Assembly (NCBI RefSeq): GCF_016429255.1
Contig: NZ_JAELUG010000002.1
Coordinates: 62,001 to 126,000 of the forward strand
Source: Rhizobium sp. ASV8
GTDB taxonomy: Bacteria > Pseudomonadota > Alphaproteobacteria > Rhizobiales > Rhizobiaceae
Direction: 5' to 3'
Length of the DNA stretch: 64,000 bases
In this document: positions 51,893 through 62,008 of the stretch, in pieces
How the letters are laid out: every line of letters begins with the position of its first letter
How positions within the stretch are numbered: the stretch's first letter is position 1
Made by a program: the position numbers and the translations under genes
The notes under the pieces: generated by a model
Told to the model about the DNA's origin: nothing
The model's input: the letters and a program-made list of their open reading frames with translations, nothing else
Databases searched by the model: none

Positions 51893-53668
51893 TCAATGAC
51901 CCGAAATGGAGGTCGCCGGCATTTCCGAGGGACAAAGCTGAATGATTGCCTGGCGCACCTGTTCGACATCGACAGGCTTGTGCAACAGCAGATGGCCGCT
52001 TGCCGCAACGTCCTTCAGCCGCTCCGGCGAGGTATCGCCCGTAAGGATCACCGCTGGCACGGATCGGCCGAGATGCAAGCGCATCTGCTTGATCGCATCC
52101 AATCCGGTCGTGCCGGCTTCCAGCCGATAGTCGGTAATGATGAGATCGATCGGCGCATGGTCACTTCCCCCCACCGCATGCGCGAAACATGCTTCCGCCG
52201 CCGAACGTCCAGGATAGACCCGGTAACCCAAAGTCCTCAACAGAAGGCTGATCGCTTCAAGACCGTCACGCTCGTCGTCAATCACAGCGATCCCAATCGA
52301 TTCATCTTCGTCACTCCGATCGACATCGATTGCAATGTGAGCATTGGCGGAAACCGCTATCGGCACGGTGATGGAAAACATCGACCCCTGCCCCTCCCTC
52401 GAGATCATCCTTAGCGGATGCTCGAGAAGTTGAGCCGTACGACGCACAATCGCAAGCCCCAATCCAAGCCCCTGAGCGCGATCACGGGCCGGATTTTGCA
52501 GCTGAACGAACTCCTCGAACACCGCTTTCTGCTGATCCGCAGGAATACCGGCCCCGGTATCCCAAACCTGAATTTCCACGGCGGCGCCACGACGACGACA
52601 ACCAAGCAGAACATGTCCTTTCGCGGTATATCGAAACGCGTTCGAAAGGAGATTGGCGAGGATGCGCTTCAGCGTAATCGGATCGCTGTCAATCCATCGA
52701 TCGCTATCGACCACCCGCCATCCCAGGTTCCTCTCTTTTGCAATGCCGCCGAATTCATCGCGAAGATCGGCGAAAAGCTTCCTGAGAGAAACCGGTTCCT
52801 TCGCGACGACGACGACGCCGGCATCAAGCCGCGAAATATCGAGCAAGGCATCGAGCAGTCCGCTGAGATTGCCGACGATGGATTTTGCCCTGTCGGCGAG
52901 GTTGCGTGCATCCTTGGCGTGCACATCACCGCGTCGACCCAAGATGGAGAGCGTGGATACGAGCAGGCTGAGAGCATGTGTCGGTTGGCGCAGATCGTGG
53001 CTGGCGGCTGCGAGGAAACGCGTCTTCGCCCTGTCCGCCGTCTGCGCCTTGTCGCGCTCCTCTTGAAGATGCTCGACCAATTCTTCATTTTCCAATCGCA
53101 ACGCGACGGTCTCGCGAAGCATGCGGTAGGTGATGCGGCAGTAATTGAGGTTGATTATCACAAGGGAAACAAGCAGGAACAGGAATGCACCTGCCATCTC
53201 GCTTTCACCGATGATGCAACGCAACCCTATCGGCACCACAGTGATCAAAATCGAGCCGACGAGCGCCGGTGGAAAGGCGGAGAGCGACGGCACCGTACCG
53301 CAGACCAGACCCGTCAGAACGATAACGGTGAAGGAAAGCACGATCGGCGACTCCGGAAGAAAGCCGACCCAGCCAAGAAGCCCCCACAGCAGACCCGAGA
53401 TCCAGGAAAAGGCAGCCGCAAGCCATGCCCATCGCAATATCGACCGGCTGTCGTTTCGTGCCCGGCGAAAGAAGCGGCGGGAGGCGATGACACGAATACC
53501 GGTCAAGAAATACAGGGCGCCCAGCCAGCCGAACAGCCAGCCCGAGGAAACAGCCGACTTCAGAATATAAACGGCGGCAAGCGAAATAGCGATGTTGGAG
53601 ATAACAACCCCATAGGAGTTGCGATACAGGAGCTCGACCAGAGCCCGGCGTATCTTGTCTTCCTGCAT
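51893..53668 (-). CDS. Hybrid sensor histidine kinase with C-terminal receiver
   Basis: A 591-residue membrane kinase. The N-terminal 190 residues hold about six membrane helices. They are followed by a coiled linker (LRLENEELVEHLQEERDKAQ), the phospho-accepting histidine in AASHDLRQPTHAL, the ATPase domain (NLLSNAFRYTAKG, DTGAGIPADQ, GLGLGLAIVRRTAQLL) and a C-terminal receiver (phospho-acceptor Asp in LIITDYRLEAGT, HKPVDVEQV). The start MQEDKIR follows GCGGAGGGACGC, so the ATG 30 bases upstream is rejected. It is divergent from a NarL-type response regulator, the probable output. The input is likely sensed in the membrane. Confidence 0.9.
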   Translation of the reverse strand: MQEDKIRRALVELLYRNSYGVVISNIAISLAAVYILKSAVSSGWLFGWLGALYFLTGIRVIASRRFFRRARNDSRSILRWAWLAAAFSWISGLLWGLLGWVGFLPESPIVLSFTVIVLTGLVCGTVPSLSAFPPALVGSILITVVPIGLRCIIGESEMAGAFLFLLVSLVIINLNYCRITYRMLRETVALRLENEELVEHLQEERDKAQTADRAKTRFLAAASHDLRQPTHALSLLVSTLSILGRRGDVHAKDARNLADRAKSIVGNLSGLLDALLDISRLDAGVVVVAKEPVSLRKLFADLRDEFGGIAKERNLGWRVVDSDRWIDSDPITLKRILANLLSNAFRYTAKGHVLLGCRRRGAAVEIQVWDTGAGIPADQQKAVFEEFVQLQNPARDRAQGLGLGLAIVRRTAQLLEHPLRMISREGQGSMFSITVPIAVSANAHIAIDVDRSDEDESIGIAVIDDERDGLEAISLLLRTLGYRVYPGRSAAEACFAHAVGGSDHAPIDLIITDYRLEAGTTGLDAIKQMRLHLGRSVPAVILTGDTSPERLKDVAASGHLLLHKPVDVEQVRQAIIQLCPSEMPATSISGH

Positions 53669-53794
53669 GCGTCCCTCCGCTTTACCGAGTCGCTCCATAA
53701 GCGGATTTTTCCCGGCAGGGTTGATTTATAGGTAACCTGTTTCACATTAACTAGCGGCCAAGAGTGCCAGGCGCCATCCGAGAGTAGCAACAGA

Positions 53795-54454
53795 ATGAAC
53801 CGCACAACTAAAGTCATCATAGCCGACGACCATGCGATCGTGCGCGAAGGGCTGAAGCTGCTCATCTCGACCGTCGAAAACGTTGCGGTTGTCGGCGAAG
53901 CAGCCAACGGCGAGGCCCTCCTTGGGCTTTTGCAAGATGCTCGTGCCGATGTATTGGTCCTTGATCTCGGCATGCCGGGGGTGGTGGGCATTCACTTTAT
54001 TTCCACCATCAGAGAGCTTGCGCCTCGCCTGAAGATCCTGATGCTGACGGCGAATATAGAGCCGCGAACCGTGCGCGCTGCGCTCGATGCCGGTGCCAGC
54101 GGCTATCTGACCAAGGACGGCGACCCTGAGGAAATCGCAGCCGCCATCGATGCGGTGCGAAGCGGCGGAACTTATCTGGCAAAGTCGATCAGATTTGCGG
54201 TCGATCAACCGGAGCGGCGGAACAAGGCGCCGACGGCTGAAGAAATCGTCTCGCCCATTCCGCTGACCTTGAGAGAGAAACAGATCCTGCTTTTGTCGGC
54301 ACAGGGTCAAACCGCCCGACAGATGGCGGAACGTCTCGGCATCAGCGTCCTGACGGCTCGCAAGCACCGGGAAAACCTGATGCGCAAACTCGATCTCCAC
54401 AGCTCCGCCGAAGTCACGGCCTACGCTGTCCGCCTCGGCATGCCGGCTGGCTGA
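53795..54454 (+). CDS. LuxR/NarL family response regulator
   Basis: A 219-residue regulator: receiver with phospho-acceptor D57 (VLVLDLGMPGV) and C-terminal LuxR HTH (LTLREKQILLLSAQGQTARQ, then MAERLGISVLTARKHRENLM). It is divergent from the hybrid kinase across 126 bp; the pair form one signalling system. Its targets are unknown; the LysE-type exporter downstream is one candidate. Confidence 0.93.
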   Translation: MNRTTKVIIADDHAIVREGLKLLISTVENVAVVGEAANGEALLGLLQDARADVLVLDLGMPGVVGIHFISTIRELAPRLKILMLTANIEPRTVRAALDAGASGYLTKDGDPEEIAAAIDAVRSGGTYLAKSIRFAVDQPERRNKAPTAEEIVSPIPLTLREKQILLLSAQGQTARQMAERLGISVLTARKHRENLMRKLDLHSSAEVTAYAVRLGMPAG

Positions 54455-54664
54455 AATTTGCACATTTCTCTCCCGCGCGGTTCTCGTCTGTGCGTTTTCC
54501 TGACGGAAACCACATACGCGGCTGTCTGGCCGCGCTGAAATACGGCAAGCGTCGTATATGCCGCGATATCGCTCAAGAGTAGTTCCCTGAGCAAGCGGTG
54601 CCTTGGCTATCCGCTTAGGTCGCTCCGGTAGAGGAGAGCGGTCTGCCAAAGCGGAGGATACGCC

Positions 54665-55282
54665 ATGCCATCATTGGAACACTGGACCTCGTTTGCCATC
54701 GCGACGGTTCTCTTCGCCTGCATGCCCGGCCCCGCAATGCTTTATATGACCGCACAAACCCTGGCGCACGGAACGCGCGCCGGACTGAAGGCGGCGCTCG
54801 GTATTCATCTCGGCTGCTATTTTCACATCGTCGTCGCCGCCGTCGGCCTCGCAGCTCTCCTCGACGAGGCTCCGGCAGTCTATGCGATCATCAAGCTTGT
54901 GGGAGCCGCTTATCTGATCTGGCTCGGAGCCACGATGCTCTTGGGATGCAACAAGCATTCGACCGAAACCATAGATAGAAAATCTGCCGTGCTTCGCGAC
55001 AGCGTTTTCGTCGAGGTTCTCAACCCCAAGACAGCGCTCTTCTTTCTGACATTCCTGCCGCAATTCGTGGATCCAGGCGCGACCATGCCGATTTCCATGC
55101 AGTTTCTTGTCCTCGGTGTCATCGTCAACATCGTGCTCTCTGCGGCGGACGTAGCGGCGGTCGGCGTGGCATCCCTCACGCTTGGCCGATTTGCCAATGT
55201 CGGCGGCGGGAAACTGATGCCGAGAACCTGCGGTTCCATTCTGATCGTCCTCGGCTTTGCCTTGGCAAGGCAGCATGCGTGA
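54665..55282 (+). CDS. LysE/RhtB family exporter
   Basis: A 205-residue inner-membrane exporter with about six helices. The family opening MPGPAMLYMTAQTLAHGTRA and the conserved VLNPKTALFFLTFLPQFVDP are present. Members export amino acids, homoserine lactones or related metabolites. Ribosome binding site AAGCGGAGGATACGCC. It is followed by the DUF1194 gene at 22 bp, so the two may be one unit. Confidence 0.92.
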   Translation: MPSLEHWTSFAIATVLFACMPGPAMLYMTAQTLAHGTRAGLKAALGIHLGCYFHIVVAAVGLAALLDEAPAVYAIIKLVGAAYLIWLGATMLLGCNKHSTETIDRKSAVLRDSVFVEVLNPKTALFFLTFLPQFVDPGATMPISMQFLVLGVIVNIVLSAADVAAVGVASLTLGRFANVGGGKLMPRTCGSILIVLGFALARQHA

Positions 55283-55304
55283 TCGAATAGGAAGGAGTAG
55301 CGGC

Positions 55305-56183
55305 ATGATGCGGTGGCCAAATCTCCTTGAGGCGTCCCATGCTGGCTCGCCGGTCCGTACGAAGAGGTATCCCCCTCTCCCGAGCGCCGTCGCATCGCTT
55401 GCTGCTATCATGATAACAATCGGCGCTTCTGCCGAGCGGAGCACCGCCTCCACGGCGGAGCCGGCAACCGTAGACGCGGCAATCGTGCTGGCGGTCGATA
55501 CTTCCGCCTCGATCGACCCGGCTCAAGCCGACTTCCAGCGCGAAGGGCATGCGGCGGCACTACGATCCAGTGAAGTCCGCGCCGCAATCGAAAATGGCAT
55601 GACCGGCTGCATTGTCGTCACCTATGTCGAATGGGCTGGGATAGGCGAGCTGAATACAGTCTTGCCATGGACCAAACTGTGCAACGCATCGGATCTGGAC
55701 GCTGCAGCCGATGTCATTCTTCGTGGCGGCGACAATGGTTTTCAGCGCAAAGGTCGCGGCAGGACCTCTCTCTCATTTGCCATCGATATCAGCGCATTCC
55801 TGCTCGAGCGCTCGCCCGAGCACGCCAAGAGGAAAGTCATCGACTTATCCTCCAACGGCACCAACAACGATGGTTCGCCGGTAGCTCCAAGGCGTCAGGC
55901 TGCGCTGGAAAAAGGCTATATCATCAATGCCATCGCCATTGCGCCCAGCGAATCCGGAATTGCAGACGATCTTCCGGACTATTATCGGCGGGAAGTAATT
56001 GGTGGCCCCGGTTCCTTCGTGATCGCCCCGCACCGCATCGAGGACTACGCGACCGCGATGCGGCGAAAGCTCGTGCTGGAGATCGCGGGCTTGATGCCGC
56101 ATGCATTCGGCTGTGAAGCCGAACGGCATTCAATCGCCGTCATGCCCCTGCCGGCAACCGCCGACACTATCTGCGTGCAATAG
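55305..56183 (+). CDS. DUF1194 (VWA-like) secreted protein
   Basis: A 292-residue protein of DUF1194, which has a von Willebrand A-type fold. A MIDAS-like metal site appears as AVDTSASIDPAQADFQREGH (DxSxS), with the later RTSLSFAIDISAF and VIDLSSNGTNNDGSPV stretches. An N-terminal hydrophobic segment (about residues 28-45) suggests export. The start at MMRWPNL follows GGAAGGAGTAGCGGC; the longer frame overlaps the exporter gene. Cysteines occur in pairs in the mature part. Function is unknown. Confidence 0.85.
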   Translation: MMRWPNLLEASHAGSPVRTKRYPPLPSAVASLAAIMITIGASAERSTASTAEPATVDAAIVLAVDTSASIDPAQADFQREGHAAALRSSEVRAAIENGMTGCIVVTYVEWAGIGELNTVLPWTKLCNASDLDAAADVILRGGDNGFQRKGRGRTSLSFAIDISAFLLERSPEHAKRKVIDLSSNGTNNDGSPVAPRRQAALEKGYIINAIAIAPSESGIADDLPDYYRREVIGGPGSFVIAPHRIEDYATAMRRKLVLEIAGLMPHAFGCEAERHSIAVMPLPATADTICVQ

Positions 56184-56203
56184 AGCGCCCCTGCAGGACA
56201 GCA

Positions 56204-58345
56204 TCACGCGTTCCTGCGCTTGCCTTCCAGAAGGTCGAGGATGGAGTTTGCGGCATGGAGCACATTCGTGCCGGGGCCAAAAACCGCACTCACGCCATGC
56301 TCGAGCAGAAAATCGTAGTCCTGGCGCGGAATGACGCCGCCGACCACGACGATGACCTGATCGGCGCCCTTCTCCTTCAACGCTTCGACGAGTTGGGGCG
56401 CAAGCGTCTTATGCCCGGCGGCAAGCGAGGACATGCCGATCACCTGAACCTTTTCCTTGACGGCAAGGTCTGCGGCTTCGTCCGGCGTCTGGAACAGCGG
56501 GCCGGCCACCACGTCGAAGCCGACGTCGCCGAAGGCCGAGGCAATGACCTTCGCGCCGCGATCGTGACCATCCTGCCCGAGCTTTGCCACCATGATCTTC
56601 GGCTTGCGGCCGAGCGATGCGGCGACATCGGAGAGGCGGTTGCTGAGCGTCACCAGCTCAGGATCGCCGGCATAGGCGGCACCATAGATATCGCTGACAA
56701 CCTGGGGGACGGCTGAGTGATCGCCGAAAACGGTACGCATGGCGTCGGAAATCTCGCCGACCGTCGCGCGGGCGCGGGCCGCATCGACGGCGGCCTCCAG
56801 GATATTGCCTTCGCCCGTCGCTGCGACTGTCTTCAGACGCTCGAGAGCCTGCCCGACCTCGACGCTATCCCGGCGCCTGCGCGTCTCTTCGATGCGCTTG
56901 ATCTGGGCGCTGCGGACGGCGGCGTTGTCGATCGCCAGGATCTCGATCTCCTCCTCCGTTTCCAGCCGATACTTGTTGACGCCGACGATGACTTCATCGC
57001 CCCGGTCGACGGCCGCCTGACGTCGCGTCGCCGCCTCCTCGATCAGCCGCTTCGGTAAGCCGTCGTTGACGGCCTTGGTCATGCCGCCCAGCGCTTCCAC
57101 CTCCTCGATCAGCGCCCAGGCCTTGTCGGCCAGTTCGTTGGTGAGGCTTTCGACGTAATAGGAGCCTGCGAGCGGATCCACGACATTCGTCACGCCTGTC
57201 TCATGCTGAAGGATGAGCTGGGTGTTGCGGGCGATGCGCGCCGAAAATTCCGTCGGCAGGGCAATCGCCTCGTCGAAGGAGTTGGTGTGCAGGGACTGCG
57301 TGCCGCCAAGCACCGCGGACATGGCCTCGAAGGCGGTACGAATGATGTTGTTGTATGGGTCCTGTTCCTGCAGCGAGACGCCTGATGTCTGGCAGTGCGT
57401 TCGCAGCATTAGCGACGATGGCTTGGCCGGCTTGAATTCTTCCATGATGCGCGTCCAGAGCAGGCGCGCCGCCCGCAACTTTGCTGCCTCCATGAAGAAA
57501 TTCATGCCGATGGCGAAGAAGAAGGACAGGCGGCCGGCGAAATCGTCGACATTCAGCCCCTTGGCCAGCGCCGCGCGCACATATTCGCGTCCGTCGGCGA
57601 GCGTGAAGGCTAGCTCCTGCACCAGCGTCGCTCCGGCCTCCTGCATGTGATAGCCGGAGATCGAGATGGAATTGAACTTCGGCATCTCCTTGGCCGTATA
57701 TTCGATAATGTCGGCAACTATCCGCATCGAGGGCTCGGGCGGGTAGATGTAGGTGTTGCGGACCATGAACTCCTTCAGAATATCATTCTGAATCGTGCCC
57801 GAAAGTGCGGCACGCGGCACGCCCTGCTCCTCGCCGGCAACGATGAAATTTGCCAGGATCGGGATGACGGCCCCGTTCATGGTCATCGAGACGGAGACCT
57901 TCTCCAACGGTATGCCGTCGAAGAGGATCTTCATGTCCTCGACGGAATCGATCGCCACACCGGCCTTGCCGACGTCCCCGACCACTCGCGGATGATCGCT
58001 GTCATAGCCGCGATGAGTGGCAAGATCGAAGGCGACGGAGACACCCTGCTGACCGGCGGCGAGCGCCTTGCGATAGAAGGCGTTGGAGGCCTCGGCGGTG
58101 GAGAAGCCGGCATATTGGCGGATCGTCCAGGGACGGCCGGCATACATGGTGGCGCGCGGGCCTCTCGTGAACGGTGCAAAGCCGGGCAGAGATGAGAGGT
58201 GCGGCAGGTCTGCCGTATCCGCTTCGGTATAGAGCGGCTTGACCGCTATTCCCTCGGGCGTTTCCCAGGTGAGCGTCTCAGGCGATGCCTTGAGCTCCTT
58301 CTCGGCCAGAGAAGCCCATTCCTCTAGGGATCGTTCAACCATCAT
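56204..58345 (-). CDS. scpA: Methylmalonyl-CoA mutase
   Basis: A 713-residue B12-dependent mutase converting methylmalonyl-CoA to succinyl-CoA, single-chain as in ScpA/Sbm. The N-terminal TIM barrel starts with the substrate-binding [20 protein letters not shown]. The C-terminal cobalamin domain has the DxHxxG motif in [13 protein letters not shown], whose histidine ligates cobalt. Further stretches [16 protein letters not shown] [20 protein letters not shown] fit the family. The start overlaps the PccA stop by four bases, so it ends the propionate operon pccB-pccA-mutase. Confidence 0.97.
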   Translation of the reverse strand: MMVERSLEEWASLAEKELKASPETLTWETPEGIAVKPLYTEADTADLPHLSSLPGFAPFTRGPRATMYAGRPWTIRQYAGFSTAEASNAFYRKALAAGQQGVSVAFDLATHRGYDSDHPRVVGDVGKAGVAIDSVEDMKILFDGIPLEKVSVSMTMNGAVIPILANFIVAGEEQGVPRAALSGTIQNDILKEFMVRNTYIYPPEPSMRIVADIIEYTAKEMPKFNSISISGYHMQEAGATLVQELAFTLADGREYVRAALAKGLNVDDFAGRLSFFFAIGMNFFMEAAKLRAARLLWTRIMEEFKPAKPSSLMLRTHCQTSGVSLQEQDPYNNIIRTAFEAMSAVLGGTQSLHTNSFDEAIALPTEFSARIARNTQLILQHETGVTNVVDPLAGSYYVESLTNELADKAWALIEEVEALGGMTKAVNDGLPKRLIEEAATRRQAAVDRGDEVIVGVNKYRLETEEEIEILAIDNAAVRSAQIKRIEETRRRRDSVEVGQALERLKTVAATGEGNILEAAVDAARARATVGEISDAMRTVFGDHSAVPQVVSDIYGAAYAGDPELVTLSNRLSDVAASLGRKPKIMVAKLGQDGHDRGAKVIASAFGDVGFDVVAGPLFQTPDEAADLAVKEKVQVIGMSSLAAGHKTLAPQLVEALKEKGADQVIVVVGGVIPRQDYDFLLEHGVSAVFGPGTNVLHAANSILDLLEGKRRNA

Positions 58346-60348
58346 TCGAACTCCAGAATCAGCTCGTCGACCGCAAGGCTATGCCCTACTTTCGCTTCGA
58401 TACGTTTAACGACGCCCTTACGTTCCGCCTTCAAGGCATTTTCCATCTTCATGGCCTCAACAACGGCCAGCGTCTGACCCGCTTCGACGATACTGCCCGC
58501 CTCGACGGAGAGAGAGGTAAGCACTCCCGGCATCGGGCACAACAGAAGCTTCGACGTATCCGCCGCCACCTTGACCGGCATCAGGCGGGCAAGCTCCGCA
58601 ACGCGTGGCGAGCGGACACGGGCAACGATCTCCGTCCCCCGCCAGCGCAGGCGGATCGCCGACCCCACCAGATCGACCTTGACGCCCAGTATATCGGAGC
58701 CGACCGAAAAAGCGCAGTGCGTTTTGCCAGGCAGCCAGTCGCTCTTCACACGCAGCATGTCACCGTCGGCAAACGATACGTTAAGATCACCATCCATCGC
58801 TTCCACGGAAGTCTCGAAGCGCCACTGGCTGAAGCCAACGATCCAATCCCGGCCGATCTTGCGGCGATGATTGCCGATCGTGCCGGAAATATCCGCAGCG
58901 CGCCTTTGCACAGCCTGATTGATCGTGACTGCGATCGCCGCAAGCTTTCGGGCCGACGCTTGGTCAGGTTCGACGCCATGGAAGCCTTCGGGGAATTCTT
59001 CGGCAATGTAACCTGTTGTCAGCTGGCCGGAACGGAACCGCTCCTGGTTCATGACAGCGGACAGGAAGGGTAAGTTGTGCCCGATCCCTTCGACCTCGAA
59101 ATCGTCGAGCGCATCGCTCATCGCATCGATCGCCTCTTCGCGGCTCGGTGCCCAGGCACAGAGTTTAGCGACCATGGGGTCATAGTACATGGAGATTTCG
59201 CCACCCTCATAGACGCCGGTGTCGTTGCGCAGGATGGCGCCAGCGCTCGTCGGGCCTTCGGCGGGCGGGCGGTACCGCGTCAACCTTCCAATCGAAGGCA
59301 GGAAATTACGATAGGGATCTTCGGCATAGAGGCGGCTTTCGATGGCCCAACCATTGAGCTTTACGTCGGCCTGGCCAAAGGACAGGGGTTCGCCGGACGC
59401 AACCCTGATCATCTCCTCTACCAGATCGAGGCCGGTCACCAGCTCGGTTACTGGATGCTCGACCTGCAGGCGCGTATTCATTTCAAGGAAATAGAATTTG
59501 TTCTGCTTGCCATCGACGATGAATTCCACCGTTCCTGCGGAATGATAGCCGACGGCCTTGGCGAGCGCGACGGCCTGTTCCCCCATGGCTTTGCGGGTCG
59601 CTTCGTCAAGGAAGGGTGACGGCGCTTCCTCTATGACCTTCTGATTGCGCCGCTGGATGGAGCATTCCCTCTCGCCGAGATAAAGGACATTGCCGTGTTT
59701 GTCGCCGAGCACCTGGATTTCGATATGGCGCGGTTCGGTGATGAACTTCTCGATGAAAATGCGGTCGTCGCCGAAGGAGTTTTTTGCCTCGTTGCGCGAT
59801 GCCTGAAAGCCTTCGCGCGCCTCTTCGGCATTGTGCGCGATGCGCATGCCTTTGCCGCCACCGCCCGCGGATGCTTTGATCATCACAGGATAGCCGATCT
59901 CATTCGCGATCAGCACCGCTTCGTCGGCATTGTCGATCAGCCCCATATGTCCTGGCACCGTCGAGACGCCCGCGCGAGCCGCCAGCTGCTTGGAGGTGAT
60001 CTTGTCCCCCATAGCCTCGATCGCACCGACGGGAGGCCCGATAAACGTCACGCCTTCACGCTCAAGCGCGGCGGCGAAATGCGCGTTCTCGGAAAGGAAC
60101 CCGTAGCCTGGGTGCACTGCGTCGGCACCGCTCTTGCGCACGGCATCGATGATCCGGTCGATGACGATGTAGGACTGGTTCGATGGTGACGGGCCAATAT
60201 GCACGGCTTCGTCCGCCATGGACACATGCAGGGCGTTGCGATCCGCATCGGAATAGACGGCGACTGTCGAGATGCCGAGGCGCCTGGCGGTCTTGATGAC
60301 TCGGCAGGCGATTTCGCCGCGATTGGCGATCAGGATTTTCTTGATCAT
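58342..60348 (-). CDS. pccA: Propionyl-CoA carboxylase alpha (biotin) subunit
   Basis: A 668-residue biotin-dependent carboxylase subunit. Biotin carboxylase domain (residues 1-450: [23 protein letters not shown]-grasp [26 protein letters not shown]), BT linker (about 500-600) and biotin carrier with the biotinyl lysine in [11 protein letters not shown] near the C-terminus. The BT region marks it as propionyl- rather than acetyl-CoA carboxylase. It lies 12 bp after the PccB stop. Weak ribosome binding site, so translation probably depends on coupling. Confidence 0.96.
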   Translation of the reverse strand: MIKKILIANRGEIACRVIKTARRLGISTVAVYSDADRNALHVSMADEAVHIGPSPSNQSYIVIDRIIDAVRKSGADAVHPGYGFLSENAHFAAALEREGVTFIGPPVGAIEAMGDKITSKQLAARAGVSTVPGHMGLIDNADEAVLIANEIGYPVMIKASAGGGGKGMRIAHNAEEAREGFQASRNEAKNSFGDDRIFIEKFITEPRHIEIQVLGDKHGNVLYLGERECSIQRRNQKVIEEAPSPFLDEATRKAMGEQAVALAKAVGYHSAGTVEFIVDGKQNKFYFLEMNTRLQVEHPVTELVTGLDLVEEMIRVASGEPLSFGQADVKLNGWAIESRLYAEDPYRNFLPSIGRLTRYRPPAEGPTSAGAILRNDTGVYEGGEISMYYDPMVAKLCAWAPSREEAIDAMSDALDDFEVEGIGHNLPFLSAVMNQERFRSGQLTTGYIAEEFPEGFHGVEPDQASARKLAAIAVTINQAVQRRAADISGTIGNHRRKIGRDWIVGFSQWRFETSVEAMDGDLNVSFADGDMLRVKSDWLPGKTHCAFSVGSDILGVKVDLVGSAIRLRWRGTEIVARVRSPRVAELARLMPVKVAADTSKLLLCPMPGVLTSLSVEAGSIVEAGQTLAVVEAMKMENALKAERKGVVKRIEAKVGHSLAVDELILEFE

Positions 60349-60360
60349 GGGAATGGCCTG

Positions 60361-61893
60361 TCAGAGGGGTATCGTGTCGTGCTTCTTCCAGCGTGCGTCC
60401 ACCTGCTTGTTGCGAAGCGAGGCGAAGGCACGAGCGATGCGACGACGGGACGAGTGCGGCATGATGACTTCGTCAATGAAGCCGCGCTCGGCTGCGACGA
60501 AGGGATTGGCGAAGCGCTCCTCGTATTCGCGGGTTCGCGCGGCAATTTTTTCCGGATCAGCCAAATCGGCTCGATGGAGGATTTCCGTCGCGCCCTTGGC
60601 GCCCATGACTGCGATTTCAGCGCTTGGCCAAGCGTAGTTCACATCCGCGCCGATATGCTTCGATGCCATCACGTCATAGGCACCGCCATAGGCTTTGCGC
60701 GTGATGAGCGTCACCATCGGCACCGTGGCCTGGGAGTAGGCAAACAAGAGCTTGGCACCATGCTTGATCACCCCGCCATATTCCTGCGCCGTGCCGGGAA
60801 GAAAGCCGGGCACGTCGACCAAGGTCAGGATCGGAATATTGAAGGCGTCGCAAAAGCGAACGAAACGCGCAGCCTTGCGCGAGGAGTCGATGTCGAGACA
60901 GCCGGCCAGCACCATCGGCTGATTGGCGACGACACCAACCGTCTGTCCTTCCATGCGCATGAAGCCGGTGATGATGTTGCGTGCAAAAGCCGCCTGCAGC
61001 TCGAAGAATTCACCCTCATCGGCAAGGGCGTGGATCAGCTCCTTCATGTCATAGGGCTTGTTCGAGCTATCGGGTATCAGCGTGTCGAGCCGATTTTCCA
61101 GCCGCGCCGGATCGTCGTGGAATGGCCTTACCGGCGGCTTCTCGCGATTGTTCAGCGGCAGGAAGTCGAAGAGCAGCCTGACATGTTCGAGCGTATCGAT
61201 ATCATCGTCGAAGGCGCCGTCGGCCACCGAGGATTTCGAGGTATGGGTGCGCGCTCCGCCAAGCTCCTCCGCCGTGACGATCTCGTTCGTTACCGTCTTC
61301 ACCACGTCAGGGCCGGTGACGAACATGTAGGAGGAATCCCGCACCATGAAGATGAAATCCGTCATGGCAGGCGAATAGACGGCGCCGCCCGCGCATGGTC
61401 CCATGATGACGGAAATCTGCGGCACGATGCCGGAGGCCTCGACGTTGCGCTTGAACACCTCGGCATAGCCGGCAAGCGAATCCACGCCTTCCTGAATGCG
61501 TGCGCCACCGGAATCGTTGAGGCCGATGACCGGCGCACCGTTCCGCATGGCCATGTCCATGATCTTGCATATCTTTTGTGCATGGGTTTCCGACAGGGAG
61601 CCACCGAGCACGGTGAAATCCTGGGAGAAGATATAGACCTGGCGGCCATTGATCGTTCCCCACCCGGTCACGACGCCGTCACCCGCGATCTTCTGCTCCG
61701 CCATACCGAAATCGGTCGCGCGGTGAGTAACATACATGTCGTATTCTTCGAAGGAGTCTTCATCGAGAAGCACTTCGATGCGCTCGCGCGCAGTCAGCTT
61801 GCCCTTTCCGTGCTGGGCCGCGATTCTGCGCTCGCCACCACCCTGCCGCGCCTCGGCGCGGCGTGCTTCGAGCTGATCCAATATCGTCTGCAT
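60361..61893 (-). CDS. pccB: Propionyl-CoA carboxylase beta (carboxyltransferase) subunit
   Basis: A 510-residue carboxyltransferase. The two crotonase-like domains carry the oxyanion stretches [20 protein letters not shown] and [20 protein letters not shown]. First gene of the operon; ribosome binding site GGGAGGCATC. It is divergent from the ScfR-type regulator across 115 bp. Confidence 0.96.
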   Translation of the reverse strand: MQTILDQLEARRAEARQGGGERRIAAQHGKGKLTARERIEVLLDEDSFEEYDMYVTHRATDFGMAEQKIAGDGVVTGWGTINGRQVYIFSQDFTVLGGSLSETHAQKICKIMDMAMRNGAPVIGLNDSGGARIQEGVDSLAGYAEVFKRNVEASGIVPQISVIMGPCAGGAVYSPAMTDFIFMVRDSSYMFVTGPDVVKTVTNEIVTAEELGGARTHTSKSSVADGAFDDDIDTLEHVRLLFDFLPLNNREKPPVRPFHDDPARLENRLDTLIPDSSNKPYDMKELIHALADEGEFFELQAAFARNIITGFMRMEGQTVGVVANQPMVLAGCLDIDSSRKAARFVRFCDAFNIPILTLVDVPGFLPGTAQEYGGVIKHGAKLLFAYSQATVPMVTLITRKAYGGAYDVMASKHIGADVNYAWPSAEIAVMGAKGATEILHRADLADPEKIAARTREYEERFANPFVAAERGFIDEVIMPHSSRRRIARAFASLRNKQVDARWKKHDTIPL

Positions 61894-61992
61894 GATGCCT
61901 CCCTCGATATCTAGAAGTCATAGCGAGGGTCCGGCGACGAGAAAATCATTGAACGCGCAGATATGCGGACTTATAAAAATTCAAATTAACAA

Positions 61993-62008
61993 TTGCGAAG
62001 TTGCGAAG
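61993..62008. promoter_or_regulatory. Tandem TTGCGAAG direct repeat at the regulator start
   Basis: TTGCGAAG occurs twice head-to-tail immediately before the ATG of the regulator. It resembles the TTTGCAAA-type sites bound by the RamB/PccR family, suggesting autoregulation and control of the divergent pcc promoter. Confidence 0.45.

Noticed and set aside
52418..53731. Long open frame antisense to the hybrid kinase
   Set aside because: The kinase strand carries H-box, ATPase and receiver motifs; the antisense frame has none.
60199..61914. Long open frame antisense to pccB
   Set aside because: Composition is that of an antisense shadow (rich in His, Arg, Asp) and the opposite strand encodes an unmistakable carboxyltransferase.
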